64,000 nucleotides of DNA from Setaria digitata (Eukaryota > Nematoda > Chromadorea > Rhabditida > Setariidae), in contig RCAB01000119.1 in assembly GCA_003640385.1 (NCBI GenBank), positions 1 to 64,000 on the forward strand, in the 5' to 3' direction. The notes below the pieces were generated by a model, which saw nothing but the letters and a program-made list of their open reading frames with translations, made no database searches and was not told where the DNA came from. Each line of letters begins with the position of its first letter. The first letter of the stretch is position 1. The translations under genes were made by a program, and so were the position numbers. Shown here in pieces: positions 39,701-51,693 of the stretch.

Positions 39701-42372
39701 AATAAAGCAGCTGATAATTTCTAATAAATACATAACCTTATTCGCAGTATTCAATAAACGCCTAAATATCACATATGAATGAATGCCCACGGCCAATGGA
39801 AAAATGAACAAAAAACAAGGAAGTGAGATATAAGAGTCACAGATTTCACCACTTCTGAACCTATACTATCATACGCTGGCTAAATATTTACACAGGATTG
39901 AGCAAAAGCAAGCAGTACCGCGATCGGCGACGAGAATGGCTTCGTTTACGTGAGCTGTGTCTGCGTGATCTTGAACGTGAGCTAAAAATGTCCCTTCAAT
40001 ATGTGGAATCTATCACTATCACTACGAAATGCATCTTCTACCAAGTAAAAGAGAAGACTGCGGTATTTAGAGAATATTAAAGTCAAACTTCAAAAGCTTA
40101 TTAGTAGAAAACTACCAATATCTCATCATTTAAATGATCCATACGTTGGCAATAACAAAAGAAAAGAAAAAAGCTCTTTCATGCTTTCTCACATAAAAAG
40201 AAATTATGAAAAACCACCTTCTGATTTATGAAACTATTCGTTAGTTAAGCAATCGATGAAATTCTCCAATAATACTTCTTCACCAATGTATCAACTTGAA
40301 ATATAATGAAAAGAACTATTTTAAAAGCACTTACCGAGATTTCTTCTTATGGTCACGGCTCGAACTTCTTCGTCGTTTCTTTTTCTCTTTATCTTTATCG
40401 CGACTCCGCGACCGGCTACGAGAGGAAGATCTGTAATCAACAGGAATTAAACTGAAAAAGTCAAATATCACATAAACAAAAGCAAAAAATATGGAAAATA
40501 TTTCCTGAAAAGCACTGTAAAAAAAACACAAGTTCGTCGTAAGCTGTAAAAGTAAGCTCGTTGAATTCGAAATGTCTGATGTTCATGGGGCAACTGCAGA
40601 AGTGGAATGAAGGCGAGGAATGATCCTGTGCTTCCAAATCGTCCATAACGCCATATGACATCGTGTTATGCCTGTAACACTTGGAGCGCGCCAGCCAGTT
40701 TTGAAAACATGCCAAAAAAAGTTTAACTGTATGCTGCGTTTTCTCTACGAAATACATTTCTTTCCGTGAAACAAAATGGCAAGAAAAATAAGGCGGCGCG
40801 CTCCGACTGCATTGATAGGCATCAACACATATACGACATTCTCGCGTACCTCATCGTCCACATTTTCAATTCATCCTCATTCAGTTTCCAACAAGAAGCA
40901 AACAGTTTCCCGAAACATCGATCGAGCTTTGTTCATCATTATAATGCAGAAGGTACAAGGTGACACAGAGCTGTATCAATCGATTTTATGACTCTACAAC
41001 GACGATTCGACTTAAATTACGGTTTTTAATTACTTATTATTTCTCCACTCATATGTGGCTTCCAGATTAAGTCGCAGGCACAGCAAGTCCGTAAAATAAC
41101 ATTGGGTACGAATAAACACTACCATACCTCTAAAGTTCCTACTCATTTATATCCTATGAAACAATCTCAGTGATATTCTACTGCATATAAAGAATTAGAA
41201 AGGCCGTACTGAGATAATGCTTCATGTTGTGGAAGGAATGAAACAACTTAATTTAATTAAAACCCGAAAGATATCCACAATTATTCTTAGAAAAAAAACC
41301 ATTATGAAAACCAGGGTAAAAGGACTAGTTCACTTATTGAAAAAATCTTGTATTACAAAAGATATGCTAGTACAATCTACCAAAAAAATTAATTAATTAA
41401 TCAATACTATAAAATGAAAAAAAAAATGGAAAAGAGCTCTCCACCGCAGATTCTACAGATGCTCGAGGAAAGTAGCTACCTAACTTGTATAGAGGCGAAA
41501 AATATATAAAAAAAGACATTGGTAAATGAAAGCACGCACCCATACCATCACTTATAAAAGATCTGGAAATGAATTCCTGCAACAGTTCTGAATCCTTTCA
41601 CCCTGTGAGGTGCTGTCTATAAAGATTGCTGAAATAAACATATACTCAAATATTAGCGAAAAAAAATATAATTACTAGAAGAAAGAATTTCTTGTTCATT
41701 TCTTTTTGACCTACCTAGACCTGGAACGAGATCGCTTCTTATGATCACTGCTCTCTTTCTTCTTTTTACTTTGTGACAAAGCTGCTCCATCTTCAGCATC
41801 CATTTTTTCTGTGCCATTGGCTGCATTGGATATTTCTTCACCACCTTCTTCGCCGGATGGTTCTTTCTTCGGCGGTTCACCCCGTATCAATGCTGCCATT
41901 GGTTCCGCGTGACCATGACCATAATTCCGATCAGACTTGAAAAAAAAAAGATGAAAAAGCGCAATCATAATCGCCAACTTTACTAGTAAAATTACAGAAT
42001 AATAAAAAAGCTTTTCACAATCTCCACGTCATGTAAACTATTCCCCAGAAATACTTAAGGTAAAAACAGATGGGGAAAAAATATAGCTTGAGTGACAATG
42101 CACTAACCAATCAAACCACACTCATACATACAGTTAAAGACATTTAAAGCAACAAAACAGCCAAATGATGTACGGAACATAATGATTACTGTAGCGCCCA
42201 CTAAAATCGCAGCATTTTTTTAGTTCCACCATATGCTTCCACATTTCGCAAACCCACCCCATAAACAAGTTTACCAACAGTTTCACATCCAAAGGAACAA
42301 AATTACACTTACATCTTCAATTTTGTCAAGTGCCTCCTCAAGCATCGCATCAACATCCTCCGGTTCACCCAT
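36761..42372 (-). CDS. rbm-39: RNA-binding protein 39 (CAPER), splicing factor
   Basis: This nuclear SR-like splicing factor and coactivator has 16 exons joining in phase: 42313-42372, 41715-41935, 40335-40430, 39919-39981, 39513-39623, 39322-39429, 39101-39194, 38834-38983, 38311-38523, 38164-38226, 38004-38078, 37696-37828, 37452-37596, 37256-37323, 37045-37161, 36761-36900, giving 618 residues. The order is: acidic start (MGEPEDVDAM), RS/RD-rich region (about 80-215), RRM1 (about 247-325; TVFILQIAKE), RRM2 (about 345-420; LKLYVGQLH and KGYAYVTF), linker, and the C-terminal U2AF-homology RRM (about 500-600; CFMLSNMFDP, with RWFSG in place of RWFAG). This layout is diagnostic for CAPER/RBM39. 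The 1.3-kb second intron holds a GC-rich island. The upstream region is C-rich and promoter-like. Confidence 0.95.
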
Positions 42373-43145
42373 ACTTACGTCAACAAAGGAATAACTTCAG
42401 CAACAAAGTCACGTGTAACGCAACTGAAATTAGGAAAGATGTGAATCGAGCATGCGTGTAAACTCCTCAGAAGTACAACTTTCCGCAAACTGTCACGCTT
42501 GCACGTCGCCACAATACCACCACACGCACCCACGCCCCGTCTAACACCCACCCACGACGAGTAACTGAAAGCTACGAAATGCCCGACCCGAGCAGTCCTA
42601 ATGGATGGAATTGAATCCTTCGCACAATCCATCTTTGCCAAAAAAAACTGTTACGAACTTTATCCACACAAAGTTCGGCCTTATGCCCGAAGTGCAAATT
42701 CTATCCATCTGTGGTTTAGGATCTCGTAAAATTACTTGATGGTCTCGTACACTTCTTTTCTCTCTTCACTCTTTTTGAGGTTTGGGTGCTATTGAAATGA
42801 TTTACGAGTCATATACGGATGCATATCAAAGTTACGCTCAGTTAATGCTCCTCTTTAAACCTGGTAATATGTAGTGGAGTTTTAAGATATACATTCACCA
42901 ACATCATGCGGGCAAGATCCATAGATATGTTTCTCTTAAATTCACTCAATCAATCAGAACGAAATCATTATCCAAGTTACACATATTATGCTCCAGTATT
43001 AAACCTAAATAAACGGTAAGCAAATCAATGCAACAAAGGAATGTATTTTATTCAGAATTGAAAGAGAATTCAAGGGCAAAAAAAAAAAAAAAAAAAATGA
43101 GCGTATGAAATTTGTAAGAATAAATCTAATAGTGATAGTAAACCA
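42373..43145. promoter_or_regulatory. rbm-39 upstream region
   Basis: The part from about 42420 to 42640 is GC-rich against the background, with stretches such as CACCACACGCACCCACGCCC. It probably includes the rbm-39 promoter. An open frame on the minus strand across it is a by-product of composition. The rest is AT-rich with an A tract at 43080-43097. Confidence 0.4.
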
Positions 43146-45092
43146 CTAATAGTAGTAGTTCGAATCATAAGCGTAGTCTTTGGAACTATTCCCGAAGTAA
43201 TACTCGGGGCAATAACCACACGTACGCTTACAATTACGCCACATGTAATAGCTATGACGTCCCTCTATGTAACACATGTGTCTCTTTTTGTCACAATTCA
43301 TTTCCACGTCAGTGCATTCTTTCGGGATATCCTTCACGGTTTCGATGTAGTCGCAAAAGTTACATGTATAAGCACATTGTTCACGCATTTCATGCTGGTA
43401 TTCGAGCAATTCGCAAAGATTCCTTCTATATTTACAAAAGCTCAAACTATCGGAACATTCCACCGGTTCGAGATTTTCTCGATCATAAACTCTTGAATAA
43501 GCAAAAATGAATTGATCATACAAATAGAGAAGCATAAAGTGAGGAACGCTGTGTTGATTTGGAAGATAGGGTAATGAACGGAAGGGAATGTGTTATCATA
43601 GAGTTATTTTGATTAGTGTGATTTTCCGAACATTCGCAAAGACAGACTAAGTTCAGGAATGGATTTTCCACCTCTTAAAAATAGAAATGTCCAGTGGAAG
43701 CGTGTAACCATCGTAGTTTCAGAAGCTTCACACCTATGCTATCCACTGCAAATGACACTGAAATAGATTGGAAAAAAAAAAAAAAAAAGCTGCAACCTGC
43801 AAAATGAGCACGTTAGACGACATTTGGATTGCATAATCGCTTGATGCCAAGTGGAAAATGTACAGTAATCGATCAATTCAGCGCAATTTGTTGCAAGATC
43901 TGCGCAAACTTTATTGCAGAATCCGCATGTTTCCGGACATGAATGATACATTCGTTCAGCAGTTGCTTCAAAAAAACATTCCATTTCCTAAAAAAAGAAG
44001 CAAAACAGATCATCATCAGCATATAGTCGAATTCAAATTGATCTAATTTCTGCAGTAATAAATATGCTTTAGCATTTTTAAGCTATAAGCGCTGCTTTCT
44101 CATTCATACTAATCATACCTCCTGTTATTAGAACATTCTGCACGAAAAAAAAAAAAAAACCAAAATCGGTTACACATATTTATATCATTTTTAATTTATT
44201 TTAAATTTATGTATTATACCCTCAACTAATAATTCACTAGATATTTTAGAATTCACTTTCCAGACATAATTTTCATACGTAGTAGAATTTCCCTTTGTTT
44301 TTTTTCTTTTTTTTTTTCCGAACATTTTAATTTAAATTTTCTTTGAGGAAGAGAAGACTTTTTCNTTTAAATTTATGTATTATACCCTCAACTAATAATT
44401 CACTAGATATTTTAGAATTCACTTTCCAGACATAATTTTCATACGTAGTAGAATTTCCCTTTGTTTTTTTTTTTCGAACATTTTAATTTAAATTTTCTTT
44501 GAGGAAGAGAAGACTTTTTCTCCTTTTAATTTGTTTTAAAAATTTTTTTTGGAATAAAACTTCAGCTAGACCCGTTGAGCACAATCATCTTCTTTATCAA
44601 GACACAACGCCGTACGATCCATCCCTTCATAGCACATATAACATGTCCGCCGACAAGCTTTCTTCATATAGTCTTCTCGAGTTTTATTAGCACTAATGCA
44701 CCAACTTTTAAACATTGAACATAATGGATCTTTGTCAATACACCAGTCTGAAATAGTCCATAATTTTAAATTACACTCATTTTGCTTCCGTTTTTCTTTG
44801 TTTTTAAAATTCACTAACAATCCTTAATTACTGTATGAAACAGGGAAATTAATTACTGATCACTGCTCCATCCAGATACCGAGGATATTACTAAGAAAGC
44901 AAGAATTTATATACTAAACTTGAGCTTAGACTGTATCTTTGAAACTCTTAAATCTTATCGACAGGTGTTCGGGAATCAAATCATACCTGGTCTACGCTCA
45001 TAGAAAAATTCAAACGGTGGACGATTCCATTCATTTGATGCTTGCATCATGGGAAATAAGCCATACAGGATAGTAATAATGAAACTGATCAT
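43146..45092 (-). CDS. Secreted protein with five ShK modules
   Basis: Four exons join in phase: 44987-45092, 44572-44747, 43797-43987, 43146-43491, giving 272 residues. Exon 1 is a signal peptide (FIITILYGLFPMMQA). The rest is five six-cysteine ShK modules beginning at Cys 38, 84, 122, 170 and 217, each ending in a C-x3-C-x2-C knot (for example at 67-74 and 246-253), then a Tyr-rich tail. ShK domains are abundant in secreted nematode proteins, including proteins proposed to block potassium channels or stabilise enzymes. No catalytic domain accompanies them here, so the activity is unknown. Introns fall inside modules rather than between them. A duplicated single-N gap lies within the second intron, so that intron's length is unreliable. 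Confidence 0.88.
44200..44520. repeat. Direct duplication around a single-N gap
   Basis: The segment 44200-44364 is repeated almost exactly at 44366-44520 with one N (44365) between; the copies differ mainly in the length of a T run. This looks like two contig ends that overlap but were not merged. Confidence 0.85.
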
Positions 45093-45813
45093 TTTTATTG
45101 CTTATGCAAAAATTAAAGCCTAAAATTTCCAAGGCCACTTACTTTCAAAATCATTTAAAACAAAACAAAAAAAAAAAAAAAAGATGAAAATAAAGAAACT
45201 GTGGTGTGACGACCGTCTGCAAAGAATACTGAGGCATTACTGACCTCAACTATCTTAAGTCCATCATTGTGACCTCTCTGGAACTGTGTGTTCTGACTAT
45301 GTTCATAAATAATTACCTGATGTATGATTTTCCATACTACCCTCTCTCGCATTAATTTTCTTCAAATCTTTGAAATCGATGTTTCTTTGAAATGTTAACA
45401 GCTATCTTCATTTGCAAATTATTTAAGTTTATTCAAAAAAGTTGTATATTTTGTCAGCACTATACGAGCTTTCAAAGAGTACAAATATTCCATTAAAAAA
45501 AAAAAAAAAAAAAAAAAAGGTGAACAATGAGAGATTATAAACTGGCATAAATGTGACAAATATAGTATTAGATTACATTCCAATTCAAATATACACTCCA
45601 GTTTAGCTGAACAGTTTAAATGGAAATAGAAAATGTAGAAAAAGCATAAACTTTCTTTACTAACAAATAAATATCATTGCATTTCCAGTAACAATGTTAA
45701 TGATTAGGTAATAATAAGAAATCGAACACGAATGAATATTTTTTTACAATAAATATTTTAAAGATGCCAGTTAAAGTCATCATAATATCAAATTCCAGGC
45801 AGGTATTTTAATC
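45093..45813. other. Intergenic region
   Basis: AT-rich spacer between the ShK gene and the EMRE-like gene, both on the minus strand. It holds A tracts at about 45167-45183 and 45495-45518. No coding segment is recognised. Confidence 0.6.
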
Positions 45814-46390
45814 TCAATCGTCTTTCTCACTTGGAATAAATATTTTATTATTTCGTAAGAATTCAGCAGCTTCTTTCGCTAAAAATGCTCCAAGTCCAAT
45901 TGACGAAGTTGTAACAACAACCAACTGCAATATGAATTTACTTTAACATCAACATGAACAAAAAGAAATAAAGGTAAATAAATTAATTTTGCATGAATGA
46001 AAAGAACTTTATGAGTGTTTTTTTTTTTTTTTTACATTTATTAATTCAGAAAATTTACTAATTGTACAATATTTCTCGGATTTGCACTATTTTTGATAAA
46101 ACTTTGATGAGAATTTTAAACAGAAAAAGAAAAAATCATTGATAACTCACGTTACTCATAGAATTTCTTGGCAGTAATAATTTACCCAAAAAACTGATAA
46201 ATTATTTCGAACATAATGAGCCATAAATTCATAACTATGCTAAACAAACCTTAAATATGCCAAACGGAAGAGTGTACGGCATGGACTCAACTTTTGAACT
46301 TTCTAAATTTAAAGAACTAGATGATGGTGATGATGATCGATCAATAAATCTGGCACGTAATCTTAGCAATAATGAGCCAATTTTAATCAT
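45814..46390 (-). CDS. emre-1: EMRE-like subunit of the mitochondrial calcium uniporter
   Basis: Two exons (46250-46390 and 45814-45924) join in phase to give 83 residues. The N-terminal part is basic, Ser-rich and short of acids, like a mitochondrial presequence. It is followed by PYTLPFGIFK, one hydrophobic segment with small residues (LVVVTTSSIGLGAFLA), and EAAEFLRNNKIFIP near the end. That arrangement matches EMRE/SMDT1, which links MCU to its MICU gatekeepers in the inner membrane; the family's FLEEN(D)-IFVP block is recognisable. The usual run of aspartates at the C-terminus is reduced to SEKDD. The protein is so short that the assignment rests on a few positions, but size, topology and motif order agree. 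Confidence 0.72.
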
Positions 46391-49300
46391 AACGTTGAAC
46401 TTCTGAAAATGTATGTAACTATGATGAACATAGTTTGTCCTCGAGAATCGAGAAAGAAAAGCTAAAACATGGTAAATGAAAAAAAAGGAGTTTTATACGA
46501 ATGGTACTTCAATAATTTTGAAATTAATTGTTTCAGACTAAGTGAATGGTTAGTTAGAGGTTACTAAATAGTCAGTAGTTAGAGAAATTGGAATTTTAAT
46601 GAACACCTTTTAGGGCTGCACCTGCAAATTAACATTATTATAATTTATATGAAAAGTTCCTTTTATACACTTATTATTGTCTCATTTATCAGTTCGGTTT
46701 TTGCATATTAAATTAAAGAAATTTCTGGGTAATCATCGTAGGAAAAATGTCAGAAAAAGATCTGAACTGATATTATTTCAGATTTTAATCAGTACCCGTG
46801 AAATTACACAAACAGTAACTAGATAATACCAGAGATGATAAAGTGACGAATTGTTGTCCATTACAGTTTTAAGCACAATTAAATTTGCCAAAATTTAAAA
46901 GTTTCATTAAAGCGAAATCACTCCAAAATTATCTAAATTAAATTATGCAACAGTTAATAATTTTGAAATTTAAGAAGAAGGAGAAGAGCAAAAAACAATC
47001 CAATTGAATATAATAAATGCGATAGATAGAAGGATGATGTGGATAACTGATTATTGATAATACATAATCGTATAGCTTATGATTATAATGCAAGCAAATT
47101 TTTATGGTAGCACAGGTAATTAAGATGGAATTGAAATTGTGCTACATATTATGAAATTATTGAAATTAAAATTTGAAAAATTTCCTAAATTAATAAAATT
47201 TGATTTAGCTATAGTTATATGTCTGTCCATGTATGTACAAGCAAGTGTTTATTTCCTAAACAATACTACTTAGCATGAAATAATTACAACTACCAGAAAA
47301 CTTTATATTTATTATTCACTCAGAAAAAAAAAAAAGCAAAACTTATTTTTATCAGCAATGAAATACCATTTTTTAACAAAAACAGTTGCGTCAGTTTCTC
47401 TTTTTTTTTCTTTCTTATAAAAAATTAAGACAAGACGAAAATGTAATAGGAAATTAATTCATTTAAAGAAGCTAAATAAATCGTTGTAGAATTGTTTTAA
47501 AAGAAAGAAACAGAAAGAAGGAACTAAATGTTAAATGATGACGTTATATACAATTTATTTACATGCATGCAAATCAATGAAGCAAGAAAAACTGCAATTT
47601 CGAGAACGGAATTGTCATTTAGATCTATACTAGATAATTACACTTTAGCTTCTGCCAAATAACAGAAGAGAACTAAAAAAATTAGATTAAAAAAAAAAAA
47701 AAAAAAAAAGGAAAAAGCTAATAATTTATGCATTTCATTCATTTCCGACTGAGGAGATCTTTTGTTAGCTTCAAATTCATTCAATGTAATAATTAACGAA
47801 CAATATTCTATTTGAAAAAGAAGAAAATTCAAAAAAAAAAAAGAATTAGAGGAAATGGAGAGCCCTAACAAGAAATAAGCCGATGGGACGAAGAGTGCAA
47901 GTCATTTATTCGTTGGCTAATTTTGCCTGAACAAAAAAAGTTGCCTGAAAAATGCATTTCCGAAAAAACTATTTACAGGTAATTTCGATTTTTGGCCCAT
48001 TTGCAAACCTAATCTCATGGTTAGTATTCTTTTTCAAATTACCAGTACCACGATAGAGCAGTGATAACATTGTTTCTTACCCTCTCACTTCTAGATGACA
48101 GAATGAACTTCTCATCTTATGCTGATAAATAAACAAATAACTTACTTTTGTTATCCCAAAGTTTCAAAATGTTGAAATCATTTCTTTTGTAATAACAAAC
48201 TTTATGAATATGAAGCTAACTTTTGCATACTTAAATGCTTATCAATATATGTCACACACACACACACACACATACACATTATATATATATATATATATAC
48301 TTATTTCAATATTTATGGGGATGTCCTTTTTGGTTTGATTGATTTTGTTTAAAAGAGCGAAATAATTTTTTTGTTATTGATCAGTTGGAAGTTCCTTTTT
48401 TTTTTTTTTTTTTTAATGTCGATGTACCGATATGAGCAATGACTGTTTGTTTAAAGGAATATTTGAAAATTTCTAAGCTCATTTTATTGTTTTTACAATT
48501 ATAAAACTAATAAATCGATTCGTATAAATTGAAATGTTTTCAAATAACACTCAGTTTCAATCAACTTTGCGTCAATTGTTTTAAAATGTTTATGTTAATT
48601 GTCAATAAAATTTAATGTCCATATTTACAATAACTTTAACAGCTCGCTCAATTTTTCCTTTTTTATAAACTTGAAATTAGCGTAGGAAAAAAAAAAGATC
48701 GATTTTTCGTACTTATCGGGAGAAAGAAATTATAAAACTAGTCCATTTTTATCACCCGGAAATTTTTTATCATTCAGTTTTACTTTTTTATTTTATTTTT
48801 TTTCGGTAACTTTATCTTTTGCAATGAATTAATTATACGAGAAAAGAAAAAAAAAAAAAAACAATATTTGACGCCGCGTTAGATCAATGTTTCTTACAGT
48901 AGAAATTGCATATTTAATGCTAGAAGTGCTTAATTTTAATATATGAGGTTTAAATTCCAAAAGTTTAATTTAAAGAAGTCTCTAATACTTCGAAATAATT
49001 TATTATCCTTCAGCATACCATTTTATGTGTGTATTTTACTCCAAGCCAAGGAAAAAAAATGTTCAACTTATACCAGCTGTGATTTAATTGTAACTTTCAG
49101 AAAATATTTGAATATGCTGCAAATATTGCAAGTATGCTAATACGGAACATATGAAAATTTGAATTTTTTATTGTTCTTAAGTCCAACAAACTAATTTGTC
49201 TTATCAAAAGTAAACAAACAATGAAATAAATATGATTTTTGCACCTGTGAAAGACATCATTCCATACAGCTAAGAAATATGAAAATATCAATCATTTCAT

Positions 49301-49807
49301 TTATTCCATTCCATTTGCAAAATTAAAAGGGAAAAAAAAGCAGACATACGGGATGAATTAAATTTATTTGTCTGTAGCACTTAGACCCCAATTTCCAAAG
49401 TTAAATTATTAAAATTTTTTAAAATCTTTTTTTGGTTTTATGCTTTTTCTCATATTGAATTTCTAACATTATATTAGCAATCCATACAAACTTAGATATG
49501 AAAATCTTACTTTTTCATATTCTAATCCTCTCATAACAAATTTATACACCACATAATTTGTCATTGATTTTTATTTGTAACATTTTAATCAATTTTCACA
49601 TAAAATTTTATCATCCATCGAAAAACTCGATAATTTATATTGAAAAAAATCAAACTTTTTTTTTTAATTAAATCAAACTTAATTACTAATTAATAAAAGG
49701 AATAAGTATTTATAAATTATTAATGTTGCGCAAAAGTGGACCCACTAANATCAAACTTTTTTTTTTAATTAAATCAAACTTAAAAAGGAATAAGTATTTA
49801 TAAATTA
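46391..49807. other. AT-rich intergenic region with microsatellites and a gap
   Basis: About 3.4 kb without a recognised gene. It includes a CA then TA microsatellite at 48252-48299, many A/T homopolymers (for example 47687-47709 and 48398-48414), and a duplicated single-N gap at 49749. Confidence 0.55.
48252..48299. repeat. Compound CA/TA microsatellite
   Basis: About ten CA units pass through CATACACATT into about ten TA units. Confidence 0.9.
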
Positions 49808-49837
49808 TTAATGTTGCGCAAAAGTGGACCCACTAAG
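49649..49837. repeat. Direct duplication around a single-N gap
   Basis: Bases 49649-49748 recur at 49750-49837 with an N at 49749. The right copy lacks a roughly 12-base piece containing TTACTAATTAAT. The duplicated piece includes the last codons of the membrane-protein gene, so the left copy is a false second 3' end. Confidence 0.85.
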
Positions 49838-51693
49838 TCCCCAAAAAATACTTATTGCAAGTGCAACAACGGCAATACCACCAGTAGCACCAACTAAGAT
49901 GTAGCTTGGCTCCGATTCCAACGTTGTTGATTCTTCATTTTCGCGAAGATAATCTCTCTCAATTGCTGTTAATTCCTCTCGAATTGGATACCAATCACCT
50001 GATGAGCCACGAGTACATTCTATATTTTCCAAACTTTCCACTGCGATAATAAGCTGCAAGCAAAAAATACACATACATATTTTCTGCAGTTAATATCTTT
50101 TCAAAATTAATCTTTTGTAAAAATAAATATGCAAATATCTCTGTGAAATTTTAATGCTGGTCCCATGTTTTAATTAGAATTGGAAAGTTAAAAGTACCTC
50201 ATGAAGGTCAGCATCTGCAGACATCCAAAGATAACCATCATTCTGCAAGAGTAAAATTAATTGGCAAACAGATGGTAGTTCCGGAAGTCGAGTGTAAAGT
50301 TCGATATACATATCAGTGGTAAGAGGCATCATTATTTCATAGAAGCTGTAATTAGCAACACCATCGAATGCTCGAACAATCAATTCATAATGACCCATTG
50401 GACATCTTAAATTTCAAGAAGTTAAAATTGAAATTTAAAAAACAAAAGAAAAAATTAGTCAAATTAGCAACTATAAACACTTATTTCGTAGCACATTTGG
50501 TTTCAGTTCGCTATGAATATTTGTCAGACCAAATTACTAATGACATTTGTTTCTGTACTAATGCAAATCATGTGAAACATCTGGAGATTGAATCCGAGAA
50601 TAAATAACACTGCTACAGGTGATGCAAATACAATACAGAATTCATAATGTTGGAGAATAAAGGAGTAGTACCAGGTAATGAATTAATATCATTCATTATG
50701 AATGAAGAAAAATTAATCTAACAAGACATTCTGATTTAATTGGAATTTATGCAAACCTAACCGATCATTATCGACTATTTGTAAAACTTGTTTTTCACCA
50801 TGACATAACTGAGCTGTGTTTAAAATTGATTCCAGATGTTCCCAGCTGCTTACAGTTTGAGCAGTCAGCAGTTCATGAGATCCAAGGAAGGAGAAGAATT
50901 CTTCCTGGAAATAATAAAATTTTGAATAACAGAATTAGTAATTGTATTCAATTAGTCATAAAACACTTTAATTAGTATGAAGGAAATCGTAAATTTTGTG
51001 ATTATTTAAATAAGGATTTTTAAGTGAAATAAATTACTGATACTTACTTTATTGTTAACGTTACCATTATAGCGAAACAACTGTCCATCAATAGCATATA
51101 CCAAATGAGGTTTAGAACCATTGTGAATGGATCGATCGTTGAAAATTGGACTATTTCGTCGATTATCATAAAACTGATAGGTGAAATGCTCCTGTTTCGC
51201 TGTCAGATTATTCCGATTTGAAAATTCGCGAATCCATCGTGGAATCTTTGGAAAATCGCAAAATGAGTAATTCCTTTCAGCTTTTTATCATTTCTCTTAT
51301 TTTACATTGTTCATGTCAGAATTTTTAGTTGTAAACATTTAGATAAAATGAGAAATTTCACTTAGACAAAAAGAAAGCGTTAAAAATTCAGCCGATAATG
51401 AAATTCATTAATTAGTATAATTAAAAAAAAAAAAAAAAAAAAAACCGGCTTACCTGTGATTGTGTAGGATAACATCGCCGAACACAAAAAAGTATTAAAA
51501 GTCTTTCATTAAATTCCAATTTTTGTTTAATAGTATCGATGAGGCGTTGAGTTCGATGATCATAGACGGCATTTTTGCCGTTCTTCAGGAGATGAATCTC
51601 ACTTCCGAAATTTCGATCCCATGTTCGAACTGAGGCCCCATTCACTGGATTCCAAATAGCCACAATAATTAGTGCCCATTGCACTATGAACAT
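49808..51693 (-). CDS. Unrecognised type I membrane protein
   Basis: Five exons join in phase: 51454-51693, 51048-51245, 50762-50904, 50198-50405, 49808-50053, giving 344 residues. An N-terminal signal peptide (MFIVQWALIIVAIW) is followed by an extracellular or lumenal domain of about 290 residues with few cysteines (among them CVRRC and the C-P-M-G at the start of exon 4). A single membrane segment follows near the C-terminus (YILVGATGGIAVVALAISIF) and then a tail of about 12 residues. I recognise no domain. The third donor must be CG|GTTAGG for the frame to stay open; the neighbouring GTTTGC breaks it. The topology is clear, the function unknown. Confidence 0.78.

Noticed and set aside
42375..42641. 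88-codon minus-strand frame directly upstream of rbm-39
   Set aside because: It is out of frame with the rbm-39 start and composed of a GC-rich promoter-like stretch; no family resemblance.
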